Below are positions 56,232 to 64,000 of a stretch of 64,000 nt of DNA, piece by piece (positions within the stretch are counted from its first letter, which is position 1; each line of letters begins with the position of its first letter). The stretch is taken from the NCBI GenBank assembly GCA_902554885.1, contig CACDPV010000003.1, positions 1-64,000 on the forward strand, read 5' to 3'. This DNA is from Paracoccaceae bacterium. GTDB lineage: Bacteria; Pseudomonadota; Alphaproteobacteria; Rhodobacterales; Rhodobacteraceae. The notes under the pieces were generated by a model, which did no database searches, was not told the origin of the DNA, and saw nothing but the letters and a program-made list of their open reading frames with translations. Position numbers and translations under genes: made by a program.

Positions 56232-59004
56232 TCCTGGTTCATTAAAACCTAATTTGGATGAGACAGATCTAATTACAGCGCCAGAAAAAATTTTTGACGC
56301 TGTTAAATTTTCCAGTTTCTTAACCAGTTGTCATTCAAAAACATCAGACTTGAAAAGTTTTCGAGATAACGTTGTTGTCGAACTCCAGCGTATCCGAAAA
56401 GCAGGGATGGCTGAAATAGAAGACAGTTTTACTAAAAACCCCTTTTCAGCTGGAAAAGTCGTCCTATCATACACTTGGCTCACGGACTCCATTATTAAAT
56501 CAGTATGGAATATAAGCAAAATATGGCTTCATCCGGCACCAAACCCAACACAGGCTGAAAAACTATCCATAATCGCAGTCGGAGGATACGGACGCAAAGA
56601 AATGGCTCCATATTCTGATGTAGATCTTCTTTTTTTAACGCCATATAAAATAACACCTTGGGCTGAAAGTGTAATTGAAACTATTTTGTATATATTATGG
56701 GATTTAAAACTAAAAATTGGACATTCTTCACGAACGATTAATGACTGCTTGAGATTAGGAAAAGAAGATTACACAATTCGTACAGCTTTGTTAGAGCAGC
56801 GTTTTATCGATGGTGATTATGCTTCTGCAAAACAGTTAGAAGAACGGTTGTGGTCTGAATTATTCAATTCGACAACTAAAGAATTCATATCCGCGAAATT
56901 GGATGAACGTGACCTTCGGCACGAGAAGCAAGGTGGCCAGAGATACATGGTAGAACCCAACGTTAAGGAAGGCAAAGGCGGACTTCGGGATCTGCAATCA
57001 TTATTTTGGATTGCGAAATATTTATATCGTGTAAAGGAACAATCGGAACTGGTCGAACTTGGAATGTTAAGAAAAGATGAGTTTATAAAGTTTCAAGAAG
57101 CAGAGAGTTTTTTATGGGCAATCCGCTGCCATCTCCATATTCTAACTAAGAGACCGAGCGATCAATTATCTTTTGATCTTCAGGTCGAAATAGCTACCAA
57201 GTTGGGCTACCAAGATACAAAAGCGCGTCGAGCGGTTGAAGTATTTATGCAGGATTATTTTACACATGCAACAAGAGTTGGAGACATAACTCGTATATTT
57301 CTAACTGCTTTGGAAGCCAAGCATGTAAAAGAAATGCCTCTACTTCAAAGAATTTTTAGACGACTACCTCAAGTTAAAGATCCATACACAGTTTTGCAGA
57401 ATAGATTATCGGTAAAGTCATTTGAAGTATTTTTAGGAGATAAGCTAAACCTTTTGCGCCTATTCGAAGAGGCACTTAGAACGGGCTTATTAATTCATCC
57501 TGATGCGATGCGATTGGTTTCTGCTAACATTCATCTTTTCGATGATGAAATGCGCCAAGACAAGGAAGCGCAGCGTATTTTTATGGATTTGCTGATAAAG
57601 CACGGGAACCCAGAAAGAGCGCTTCGCAGAATGAATGAACTGGGAGCATTGGCTGCTTTCATACCCGAGTTTCAACCAATTGTAGCGATGATGCAATTTA
57701 ATATGTACCACAGCTATACTGTGGATGAGCATACAATCCAATGTATTTCAAACCTCGCTAAGATTGAGCGAGAAGAATTAATGGAAGAACTTCCTATTGC
57801 CAGCTCTATTCTGAAAAAAGGTGCCAACAGGCGCATTTTGTACAGCAGTCTCCTACTACATGATATAGGAAAAGGGCGGAATGAAGATCACTCTATATTA
57901 GGTGCGCGGATTGCTAGAAAAGTGGCACCTAGGTTGGGCTTGAACAAGAAGGAAGTAGAAACTGTAGAATGGCTCATAAGGTATCACCTTTTAATGTCTG
58001 ATATGGCCCAAAAAAGAGATATTGCGGATCCTAGAACGGTTAGAGATTTTGCCAAAGCGGTGCAAACCGTAAATAGGTTAGACTTACTCACGGTGCTTAC
58101 AGTTTGTGATATTCGCGGTGTTGGTCCAAATACCTGGAATAATTGGAAAGCAGTACTGATAAGAGCTTTGTATAGACAGACAAAGAAAGTTTTAGAAAAT
58201 GGATTTGAGGCCCTTACTAGAGAAAACAGGGGTGCTGAGGCCAAGAAAAATCTGAGAAAGCGATTAGTTTCTTGGAACCCAAAACAAATGCGCAACGAAT
58301 TATCACGTCATTACGATCCTTACTGGCAAGGATTGCACATCACCGCTCATGAAACATTTGCTTATTTATTGAAAGAAATTACAGATGACGAGATTAGGAT
58401 AGACTTACACCCCGACCATGACAGAGACGCGACAAGAATATGCTTCGCACTTAGTGACCATCCGGGGATATTTTCAAGGCTTGCTGGCGCATTAGCACTT
58501 GTTGGAGCAAATGTAGTAGATGCAAGAACATACACATCGAAGGATGGATACGCGACCGCAGCATTCTGGGTTCAGGATAAGTATGGAAATCCTTACAAGG
58601 TAACGCACCTAAAGAGATTACATGCGATGATCGAAAAAACATTGAGGGGAGAGGTAATAACTCAAGAAGCTATCAAAGATCGCGACAAATTGAAAAAACG
58701 CGAGAGAGCATTCACCGTGCCTACCTCAATAACTTTTGATAATGATGGCTCTGAAATTTATACTTTGATTGAAGTAGACACCAGAGACCGACCTGGCCTT
58801 TTGTTTGATCTAACAAAAGCTCTGGCAAATATGAACGTTTACATAGCCTCGGCTGTAATTGCCACATACGGCGAACAAGTTGTGGATACTTTTTATGTCA
58901 AGGATACTTTCGGATTAAAGTTTCATAACCACTCCAAACAGCGTGCACTAGAAGACAAGCTTAGAGCAGCAATAGAGCTAGGCGTCAAACGGGCGGAACT
59001 ATAA
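56191..59004 (+). CDS. glnD: Bifunctional [protein-PII] uridylyltransferase/uridylyl-removing enzyme
   Basis: This 937-residue nitrogen-sensing enzyme has the nucleotidyltransferase motif GGYGRKEMAPYSDVDLLFL near 131-149, a GlnD linker, an HD domain (LLLHDIGKGRNEDHSILGARIA), and two C-terminal ACT domains (ISRL-type SDHPGIFSRLAGALALVGANVVDA and DTRDRPGLLFDLTKALANMNVYI). It modifies PII according to glutamine. The TTG start overlaps the previous gene by 41 bases; the exact start is uncertain because no strong ribosome binding site is seen. It precedes murJ, whose ATG overlaps its stop by one base. Confidence 0.94.
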   Translation: MTTRPNRLTIPVCDPGSLKPNLDETDLITAPEKIFDAVKFSSFLTSCHSKTSDLKSFRDNVVVELQRIRKAGMAEIEDSFTKNPFSAGKVVLSYTWLTDSIIKSVWNISKIWLHPAPNPTQAEKLSIIAVGGYGRKEMAPYSDVDLLFLTPYKITPWAESVIETILYILWDLKLKIGHSSRTINDCLRLGKEDYTIRTALLEQRFIDGDYASAKQLEERLWSELFNSTTKEFISAKLDERDLRHEKQGGQRYMVEPNVKEGKGGLRDLQSLFWIAKYLYRVKEQSELVELGMLRKDEFIKFQEAESFLWAIRCHLHILTKRPSDQLSFDLQVEIATKLGYQDTKARRAVEVFMQDYFTHATRVGDITRIFLTALEAKHVKEMPLLQRIFRRLPQVKDPYTVLQNRLSVKSFEVFLGDKLNLLRLFEEALRTGLLIHPDAMRLVSANIHLFDDEMRQDKEAQRIFMDLLIKHGNPERALRRMNELGALAAFIPEFQPIVAMMQFNMYHSYTVDEHTIQCISNLAKIEREELMEELPIASSILKKGANRRILYSSLLLHDIGKGRNEDHSILGARIARKVAPRLGLNKKEVETVEWLIRYHLLMSDMAQKRDIADPRTVRDFAKAVQTVNRLDLLTVLTVCDIRGVGPNTWNNWKAVLIRALYRQTKKVLENGFEALTRENRGAEAKKNLRKRLVSWNPKQMRNELSRHYDPYWQGLHITAHETFAYLLKEITDDEIRIDLHPDHDRDATRICFALSDHPGIFSRLAGALALVGANVVDARTYTSKDGYATAAFWVQDKYGNPYKVTHLKRLHAMIEKTLRGEVITQEAIKDRDKLKKRERAFTVPTSITFDNDGSEIYTLIEVDTRDRPGLLFDLTKALANMNVYIASAVIATYGEQVVDTFYVKDTFGLKFHNHSKQRALEDKLRAAIELGVKRAEL

Positions 59005-60530
59005 TGCAAGTTAATCTTACAAAAGGTGTTATAACTGTTGGCTCATGGACGTTACTCAGCCGTGTTCTAGGAATGGTGAGAGAAATTTTACTCTCAACCT
59101 TCATCGGGGCAGGACCTTTATTGGACGCATTTGTAGCTGCTTTCAGATTACCCAATATTTTTAGGCGTTTTTTTGCAGAAGGCGCCTTTAATGCTGCATT
59201 TGTACCACTATTTGCAAAGAGGTACGAAAGCAAAATGGAGCCAAACGAGTTTGCCAATAATGTTTTTGCAAACTTACTAACAATACTTTTGATACTAACA
59301 TCAATTGCCATGATTTTTATGCCTGGATTAGTATTTTTAACAGCAGCAGGATTTGCTCCCGATGAAAGATTTGATTTAACTGTCGAATTTGGAAGGGTTA
59401 TGTTTCCTTACATATTATTAATTTCCTTGGCGGCTTTATTTTCTGGCATTTTAAATACAGCTGGAAGATTTGCCGTAGCTGCTGCTGCCCCAGTTATTTT
59501 AAATATTGTTATAGTGGCCGCCCTTCTTATCGCTTGGGCGATAAGCAGCGACATAATAGTATGGCTGGTTTGGTCTATACCCACTGCCGGCATACTTCAG
59601 TTAAGTTTGCTTTGGCTGGCGACTCGCAGAACTGGGATTAAAATCACCTTGGCGGTTCCAAAATGGAATAAAGACATAGCCAAACTGATTAAAATCGCGA
59701 TACCTGCTGCTTTAGCTGGTGGCGTGCTCCAAATAAATTTATTGGTTGGGCAGCTCGTTGCAAGTCAAGAGACCGGTGCAATAAGTTTTTTATACTTTGC
59801 GGATAGGCTTTATCAGCTTCCTCTCGGCATGGCTGGTATAGCGGTGGGAACAGTTCTTTTACCAAAACTATCGCGTCATTTAAAATCAGGCGATAGTACT
59901 AAAGCTCAGCATACATATTCACAAAGTGCAGAAATGATATGGTTTGTGGCACTGCCCTCCAGCTTTGCTCTGTGCTTAATTCCACTGCCACTTGTGTCAG
60001 CACTTTTTGAACACGGGAAAACAACGAAAGACGATGCATTAGCAATATCATATGCGACTGCTATTTACGGTATTGGACTTCCAGCGTTTATGATACAAAA
60101 ACTATTGCAACCGTTATACTTTGCCCGCGAAGACACTAAGACCCCACTAAGATTTGCACTTGTGTCAATGATATTAAATGCAATTCTCGCCATAGGGCTT
60201 TTGCAAATTATGGGTTGGATTGCCGTTGCGATAGCTGCAAGCGTGTCTGCATGGGTCACAACTATTCTATTATGGCTCAGAGCAAAACAATTTGGACAGG
60301 CCGCGAGTGCATTAAAAACTTCCACTGGTCGAATTCGACGTACTTTTTTTGCGAGTTTAGCGATGGGTTTTATTTTATGGGCAATAAATCAAAACCTACA
60401 AAGCACAATGGAAACTTCAATTGAGCGAGTGCTTTTTGCAGTTGCTTTAATATTTATCGGTGCTTCAACATATCTGATATTTATTTATCTATTGAAGGCT
60501 TTTCCGAAAAATTTTGAAAAAGTCGGATAA
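59004..60530 (+). CDS. murJ: Lipid II flippase MurJ
   Basis: This 508-residue membrane protein has about 14 helices and the family start GSWTLLSRVLGMVREILLSTFIGAG and AFRLPNIFRRFFAEGAFNAAFVP. It translocates lipid II for peptidoglycan synthesis. It is part of the glnD-murJ-trpS run, as in many alphaproteobacteria. Confidence 0.95.
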   Translation: MQVNLTKGVITVGSWTLLSRVLGMVREILLSTFIGAGPLLDAFVAAFRLPNIFRRFFAEGAFNAAFVPLFAKRYESKMEPNEFANNVFANLLTILLILTSIAMIFMPGLVFLTAAGFAPDERFDLTVEFGRVMFPYILLISLAALFSGILNTAGRFAVAAAAPVILNIVIVAALLIAWAISSDIIVWLVWSIPTAGILQLSLLWLATRRTGIKITLAVPKWNKDIAKLIKIAIPAALAGGVLQINLLVGQLVASQETGAISFLYFADRLYQLPLGMAGIAVGTVLLPKLSRHLKSGDSTKAQHTYSQSAEMIWFVALPSSFALCLIPLPLVSALFEHGKTTKDDALAISYATAIYGIGLPAFMIQKLLQPLYFAREDTKTPLRFALVSMILNAILAIGLLQIMGWIAVAIAASVSAWVTTILLWLRAKQFGQAASALKTSTGRIRRTFFASLAMGFILWAINQNLQSTMETSIERVLFAVALIFIGASTYLIFIYLLKAFPKNFEKVG

Positions 60531-60628
60531 ATGGATATTTGATTTTAAAAACCATCAATAAGGCTTCTTGACGTGCGGCAGCTACATGCTTACTGACTCT
60601 TTGAAATAACTCTTCAGGGACCCTGTTT

Positions 60629-61669
60629 ATGGTAGACAAAGAAAAACAGTCTTCATTAAAAAAGTTTGAAAAACGAGTTTTTTCAGGTGTGCAACCTACA
60701 GGAGGACTGACATTAGGGAATTACTTAGGAGCAGTTAAACGCTTTGTTGAAATGCAAAGCGAAGACTACGAAACGATATACTGTGTAGTTGATCAACATG
60801 CGATAACAGCGTGGCAAAATCCATTGGAACTGAGAGAAAATACCAGACAGATCGCCGCATTTTTTATTGCTGCCGGAATAGATCCTAATTCCGCAATTCT
60901 TTTTAACCAATCAGCTGTGCCCGAGCACGCACAGCTAGGATGGATTTTTAATTGTGTGGCCAGGATGGGCTGGATGCAACGAATGACACAATTTAAGGAT
61001 AAGGCAGGAAAAAATTCTCAAAATGCTGCCCTTGGTTTATTTGCATATCCTGCGCTTATGGCTGCCGATATTTTATTATATCATGCGACACACGTTCCAG
61101 TGGGTGACGATCAAAAACAACATCTTGAGCTAACAAGAGATATCGCGATAAAGTTTAACCATGATTACAAAGTGGATTTTTTCCCAGTGACTGAGCCAGT
61201 AATTGGAGGCACTGCTTCAAGAGTCATGAGCTTGCGAGATGGAACAAAAAAAATGTCAAAGTCAGACCCATCCGATCTAAGTAGGATCAACATGGGTGAC
61301 GATGCGGATACAATATTTCTTAAATTCAAAAAAGCGAAGACAGATGCTGGTGCCTTGCCGTCAGAAATACCTGGTTTGAAAAATCGACCCGAAGCAGAAA
61401 ACCTCATTACAATCTACTCAGCGCTCAGTAACCAATCCATCGAAAGCACCTTAAAGGAAGTGGGGGGCAAACAATTTTCTGAATTTAAACCAATTTTAGC
61501 CGAACTAGCGGTTGAACTCTTGTCTCCAATTTCAACAGAAATGAATCGACTAATGCAAAATTCCGAAGAAATAGATATAATTCTATCCAAAGGTGCAGAT
61601 AGAGCACGAAAAATTGCAGGTCCAATTTTGCAAAAAACGTACGAGATAATTGGTATGTTACAACCATAG
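60629..61669 (+). CDS. trpS: Tryptophanyl-tRNA synthetase
   Basis: This 346-residue class I synthetase has the HIGH-like motif [13 protein letters not shown] near 24-36 and KMSKS near 208 ([10 protein letters not shown]). [27 protein letters not shown] is in the tryptophan/ATP pocket. It follows murJ by 98 bases on the same strand. Confidence 0.96.
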   Translation: MVDKEKQSSLKKFEKRVFSGVQPTGGLTLGNYLGAVKRFVEMQSEDYETIYCVVDQHAITAWQNPLELRENTRQIAAFFIAAGIDPNSAILFNQSAVPEHAQLGWIFNCVARMGWMQRMTQFKDKAGKNSQNAALGLFAYPALMAADILLYHATHVPVGDDQKQHLELTRDIAIKFNHDYKVDFFPVTEPVIGGTASRVMSLRDGTKKMSKSDPSDLSRINMGDDADTIFLKFKKAKTDAGALPSEIPGLKNRPEAENLITIYSALSNQSIESTLKEVGGKQFSEFKPILAELAVELLSPISTEMNRLMQNSEEIDIILSKGADRARKIAGPILQKTYEIIGMLQP

Positions 61670-61771
61670 TTTAAGTTTCTCAAACAGCAGTTTTATAATG
61701 ATATGCTGCTTCCATAACCGAAAGATTGCAAACGCTTCATTCCTAGTGCATGCTGGATGGTGGAGATTTTA

Positions 61772-62227
61772 ATGCGTAAATTTTTAGTAGTGCTAGATGA
61801 CAGCAAAGAATGCCTTAACGCGATACGATTTGCAGCAATGCGCGCTGCAAAATCAGGAGGAGGTGTAGAAGTACTTTCGATAATCCCTCCAGAAGAATTT
61901 AATCACTGGATTGGGGTTGCAGATTTAATGCGTGCAGAGGCCAAAGAACGAATAGAGGTTCATTTCGAAGTATTTGCCAAGTGGATGCGAGACAAACAAG
62001 GAATTGATCCAAGTTTAGTGATCCGCGAAGGCGAAGTCGTCCCTGAAATATTAGCACAAATATCAGATGACCCAGAAATAGGGGTTTTAGTACTCGGCGC
62101 CAGTACTGACAAAAAAGGGCCGGGACCAATAGTCACTCAATTAAGCAAAAATGCCGGCTTATTACCAATTCCAATCACTGTTGTTCCAGGAGATTTATCA
62201 AAAGAAAGACTAGAAGCAATTACTTAA
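61772..62227 (+). CDS. Universal stress protein family (UspA)
   Basis: This 151-residue protein has the USP fold start RKFLVVLDDSKECLNAIRFAAMRA and the C-terminal VLVLGASTDKKGPGPIVTQL with a GxxGPxxxQ-like nucleotide pattern. The frame is open from 61757, but the ATG at 61772 has GGTGGAG in front. Its role is stress-related and unspecific. It lies between trpS and nfuA. Confidence 0.88.
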   Translation: MRKFLVVLDDSKECLNAIRFAAMRAAKSGGGVEVLSIIPPEEFNHWIGVADLMRAEAKERIEVHFEVFAKWMRDKQGIDPSLVIREGEVVPEILAQISDDPEIGVLVLGASTDKKGPGPIVTQLSKNAGLLPIPITVVPGDLSKERLEAIT

Positions 62228-62244
62228 TTTAGAATCATTCTAAA
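62228..62244. promoter_or_regulatory. Irr-type iron box (ICE motif) upstream of nfuA
   Basis: A perfect TTTAGAA-TCA-TTCTAAA inverted repeat lies 57 bases before the nfuA start and just upstream of its -35. It is the ICE motif bound by Irr, the haem-sensing Fur-family regulator of alphaproteobacteria. Its place in front of an Fe-S assembly gene supports a function. Confidence 0.75.
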
Positions 62245-62247
62245 TAC

Positions 62248-62276
62248 TTGACATTTCACTGAGTAATTAGCATATA
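62248..62276 (+). promoter_or_regulatory. nfuA promoter
   Basis: Consensus TTGACA (62248-62253) and CATATA (62271-62276) lie 17 bases apart, 25 bases before the nfuA start, giving a short leader. The Irr box ends 3 bases upstream of the -35. Confidence 0.65.
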
Positions 62277-62300
62277 TAGTCAACAAAAAGGGAAATCGAA

Positions 62301-62861
62301 ATGTTTATCCAAACAGAATCAACACCTAACCCGGCCACGTTGAAATTCCTGCCGGGACAAACAGTTATGGAGCAAGGTACTGCAGACTTTCCCAATTCAG
62401 ATAGTGCAAATTCTTCTCCACTAGCCGAGCGGCTTTTTGCTCTAAACGGGGTCGCAGGTGTTTTCTTGGGAAATGATTTTGTGACAGTCACTAAGCAAGA
62501 CGGTATAGACTGGGAGCACATAAAACCTGGTATACTTGGGGCGATAATGGATCATTTTCAGTCAGGAGCTCCTGTAATTGATGGTGAACAAACTGGAAGT
62601 GTTCACGCAGAGCACTCAGGCGAGGACACCGAGATAGTTGGCCAGATTAAAGAGCTTTTGGACAGTCGAGTGCGTCCCGCGGTTGCACAAGATGGAGGAG
62701 ACATCACTTTTCATGGATTTGAACGTGGGGTTGTATATTTGCAGATGCAAGGTGCATGCGCAGGATGTCCTTCCTCAACAATGACCCTAAAAATGGGAAT
62801 TGAGAACCTTTTGAGGCATTATATTCCAGAGGTCACTGAAGTTCGGCCAGTTGGACTATAG
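62301..62861 (+). CDS. nfuA: NifU-family Fe-S cluster scaffold (NfuA-like)
   Basis: This 186-residue protein has an N-terminal Nfu domain (MFIQTESTPNPATLKFLPG) and a C-terminal NifU domain with the cluster motif CAGC (C153, C156) in GACAGCPSSTMTLKMGIE. It carries [4Fe-4S] clusters to target proteins. It is first in a nfuA-tsaB-rimI operon, controlled by the iron box and promoter listed. AAGGGAAA is its ribosome binding site. Confidence 0.94.
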   Translation: MFIQTESTPNPATLKFLPGQTVMEQGTADFPNSDSANSSPLAERLFALNGVAGVFLGNDFVTVTKQDGIDWEHIKPGILGAIMDHFQSGAPVIDGEQTGSVHAEHSGEDTEIVGQIKELLDSRVRPAVAQDGGDITFHGFERGVVYLQMQGACAGCPSSTMTLKMGIENLLRHYIPEVTEVRPVGL

Positions 62862-63432
62862 AGCTAATTGCTTACTAGCAATTGATACATCAACCGCCCA
62901 TTGCGCGGCGGCAATTTTTCTTAACGGAAAAGTTTTTACTTCCGTAAAAGAAATGAAAAAAGGACAAGCCGAACTTCTATTTGAAGTGATAGAAGATGCA
63001 CTCAAGAAAGCTAAAATTGAAAAAACACGGATTGACTTAATAGTAGTTGGGATTGGTCCAGGAAACTTTACTGGCATTCGCATCGGACTGGCAGCTGCTA
63101 AAGGTCTTTCCTTATCTTTGAAAGTACCCATTTCAGGCGTAAATAGTTTCCAAGCTTCTCTCTATGGACAAAATGACTACGAGATTGCCGCAATTCCAGC
63201 TAGGCAAAATTTGTATTACCTTGGAACTATAAACGGAGATTTCAAAACTAACCTTACGAAAGATGATACGAAACCTAAAAGGTTTGCAAATAGACCAAAA
63301 GGAAAAGAATTCATTAAGAATATGGCCATATTTGGTGCAGATCTAAAATTTAGTTTGTCTAAACCAGCTCCACTCTATATGAAGCCAGTAGATGCTCAGC
63401 CTCACACTGACAAAATTTCTATAATCAAATGA
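62851..63432 (+). CDS. tsaB: tRNA threonylcarbamoyladenosine biosynthesis protein TsaB
   Basis: This 193-residue ASKHA-fold protein has LLAIDTSTAHCAAAIF, GIGPGNFTGIRIGLAAAKGLSL and a shortened C-terminal part. It partners TsaD and TsaE in making t6A at position 37 of tRNAs. The TTG start overlaps nfuA by 11 bases and the stop overlaps rimI by 4. Alphaproteobacterial TsaB proteins are often this short. Confidence 0.93.
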   Translation: MDYRANCLLAIDTSTAHCAAAIFLNGKVFTSVKEMKKGQAELLFEVIEDALKKAKIEKTRIDLIVVGIGPGNFTGIRIGLAAAKGLSLSLKVPISGVNSFQASLYGQNDYEIAAIPARQNLYYLGTINGDFKTNLTKDDTKPKRFANRPKGKEFIKNMAIFGADLKFSLSKPAPLYMKPVDAQPHTDKISIIK

Positions 63433-63848
63433 CACCAGAGAAGATGGCAAAACTTCACGCGAACTCTGAAGCTAACCACCGAATATGGCATGCTCGCGAA
63501 TTTGCGCAGATACTACCTTTGCAAGGAGTTTTTGCCGAATGCCATCAGCACGGCTTTGCTCTTGCAAGAGTTATTGATTCGGAGGCAGAGCTTTTACTCA
63601 TAGTTACACACAAAATGAAACAAAACACCGGATTAGGAACCAACTGCCTATTGAAGATTGAGCAAAAATTAGTCGAAAATGGTGCCAGAAAATTGTCTCT
63701 AGAAGTAAGCGAATCAAATAAAGCTGCAATTCAAATTTACAAAAAATTAAATTATAAAAAAATCTCCGTTCGAAAATCATATTCGCGTGACAAATACGGA
63801 AAATTTGAAGATGCAGTGATTATGCAAAAAGATCTACTTCTGATTTAA
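63429..63848 (+). CDS. rimI: Ribosomal protein S18-alanine N-acetyltransferase RimI (GNAT)
   Basis: This 139-residue GNAT protein is recognised by its place after tsaB and the pattern LLIVTHKMKQNTGLGTNCLLKIEQKLVENGARKLSLEVSESNKAAIQIYKKLNYKKISVRKSYS. The acetyl-CoA motif is Q/RxxGxG-like (QNTGLGT). It acetylates the N-terminus of S18, or acts on another protein. It is the third gene of the operon. Confidence 0.85.
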   Translation: MTPEKMAKLHANSEANHRIWHAREFAQILPLQGVFAECHQHGFALARVIDSEAELLLIVTHKMKQNTGLGTNCLLKIEQKLVENGARKLSLEVSESNKAAIQIYKKLNYKKISVRKSYSRDKYGKFEDAVIMQKDLLLI

Positions 63849-63977
63849 ACAATATTTACAATTTTGTGTCTTATAAATGAAATTATTTGGTTGACCATCA
63901 ATGAGAATCTTGCCCTTATTACGTAATGAGGTTGGTTGATTTTATTGGGCCAACTAACAATTAATCGGGAGATATAG

Positions 63978-64000
63978 ATGAATATCGTAACTAAAATGGT
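63978..64000 (+). CDS. Start of a further gene, cut by the window edge
   Basis: An ATG at 63978 with CGGGAG 9 bases upstream begins a frame that reads MNIVTKM before the window ends. Seven residues are too few for identification. The 129-base gap from rimI suggests its own promoter. Confidence 0.45.

Overview
The window is an AT-rich (by eye about 40% G+C), gene-dense chromosomal segment of an alphaproteobacterium, most likely a low-G+C marine member of the Roseobacter group (Rhodobacterales). This rests on anoxygenic-photosynthesis reaction-centre genes close in sequence and length to those of Rhodobacter, a PufX-like gene (known only from Rhodobacterales), a soluble NAD-type formate dehydrogenase, DUF1150 next to Hsp20, and an Irr-type iron box in front of nfuA. 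Genes are tightly packed with many overlaps. No transposase, integrase, phage gene, rRNA or CRISPR array was seen. One tRNA was found, tRNA-Leu(UAA).

Layout. 1-4.8 kb: the start of an acetylpolyamine amidohydrolase cut by the window edge, a divergent IlvD/Edd dehydratase, tRNA-Leu, two small unknown proteins and a three-gene membrane operon (DoxX-like, a 47-residue microprotein, DUF4149-like). 5-10 kb: a complete LivKHMGF-type ABC importer, with a hairpin terminator between the binding-protein gene and the other four genes. 10.4-15.9 kb: a formate dehydrogenase operon (LysR regulator, fused FdsG-FdsB, FdsA). 16.1-19.7 kb: a compact photosynthesis island, puhC - pufL - pufM - pufX, with a promoter, a TGT-N12-ACA (PpsR/CrtJ-type) site and a strong terminator, but with no light-harvesting genes pufB/pufA. 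A pseudoazurin gene is divergent from it.

20-46 kb is mostly housekeeping: rhomboid protease, inositol monophosphatase, copper chaperone PCu(A)C, L28, MeaB, HrpB, TruA, argD-argF, SulP transporter, apt, tdk, a hydroxyacid dehydrogenase, CsaA, ProC, UbiK, a MidA-type methyltransferase with PgeF, Lrp/AsnC, TrxB, PhzF, Hsp20-DUF1150 and purEK. 44.8-54 kb: groESL under a perfect CIRCE operator, M3 peptidase, a membrane-anchored ThiF/MoeB-like protein, dut, coaBC, rpoH and gshB. 54-64 kb: rsmI, an LpoA-like lipoprotein, glnD, murJ, trpS, a universal stress protein, nfuA, tsaB, rimI and the first codons of a further gene.

How it fits together: the left third looks like the energy and nutrient part of an aerobic anoxygenic phototroph: light-driven charge separation (PufLM), formate oxidation to NADH and uptake of small organic nitrogen or carbon compounds. 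The right side carries protein quality control (groESL, hsp20 and rpoH within 10 kb) and nitrogen and iron regulation (GlnD; Irr box at nfuA). The observation most worth following up is the intact reaction-centre operon, with PufX but without LH1 genes, placed directly downstream of puhC instead of inside a standard photosynthesis gene cluster.
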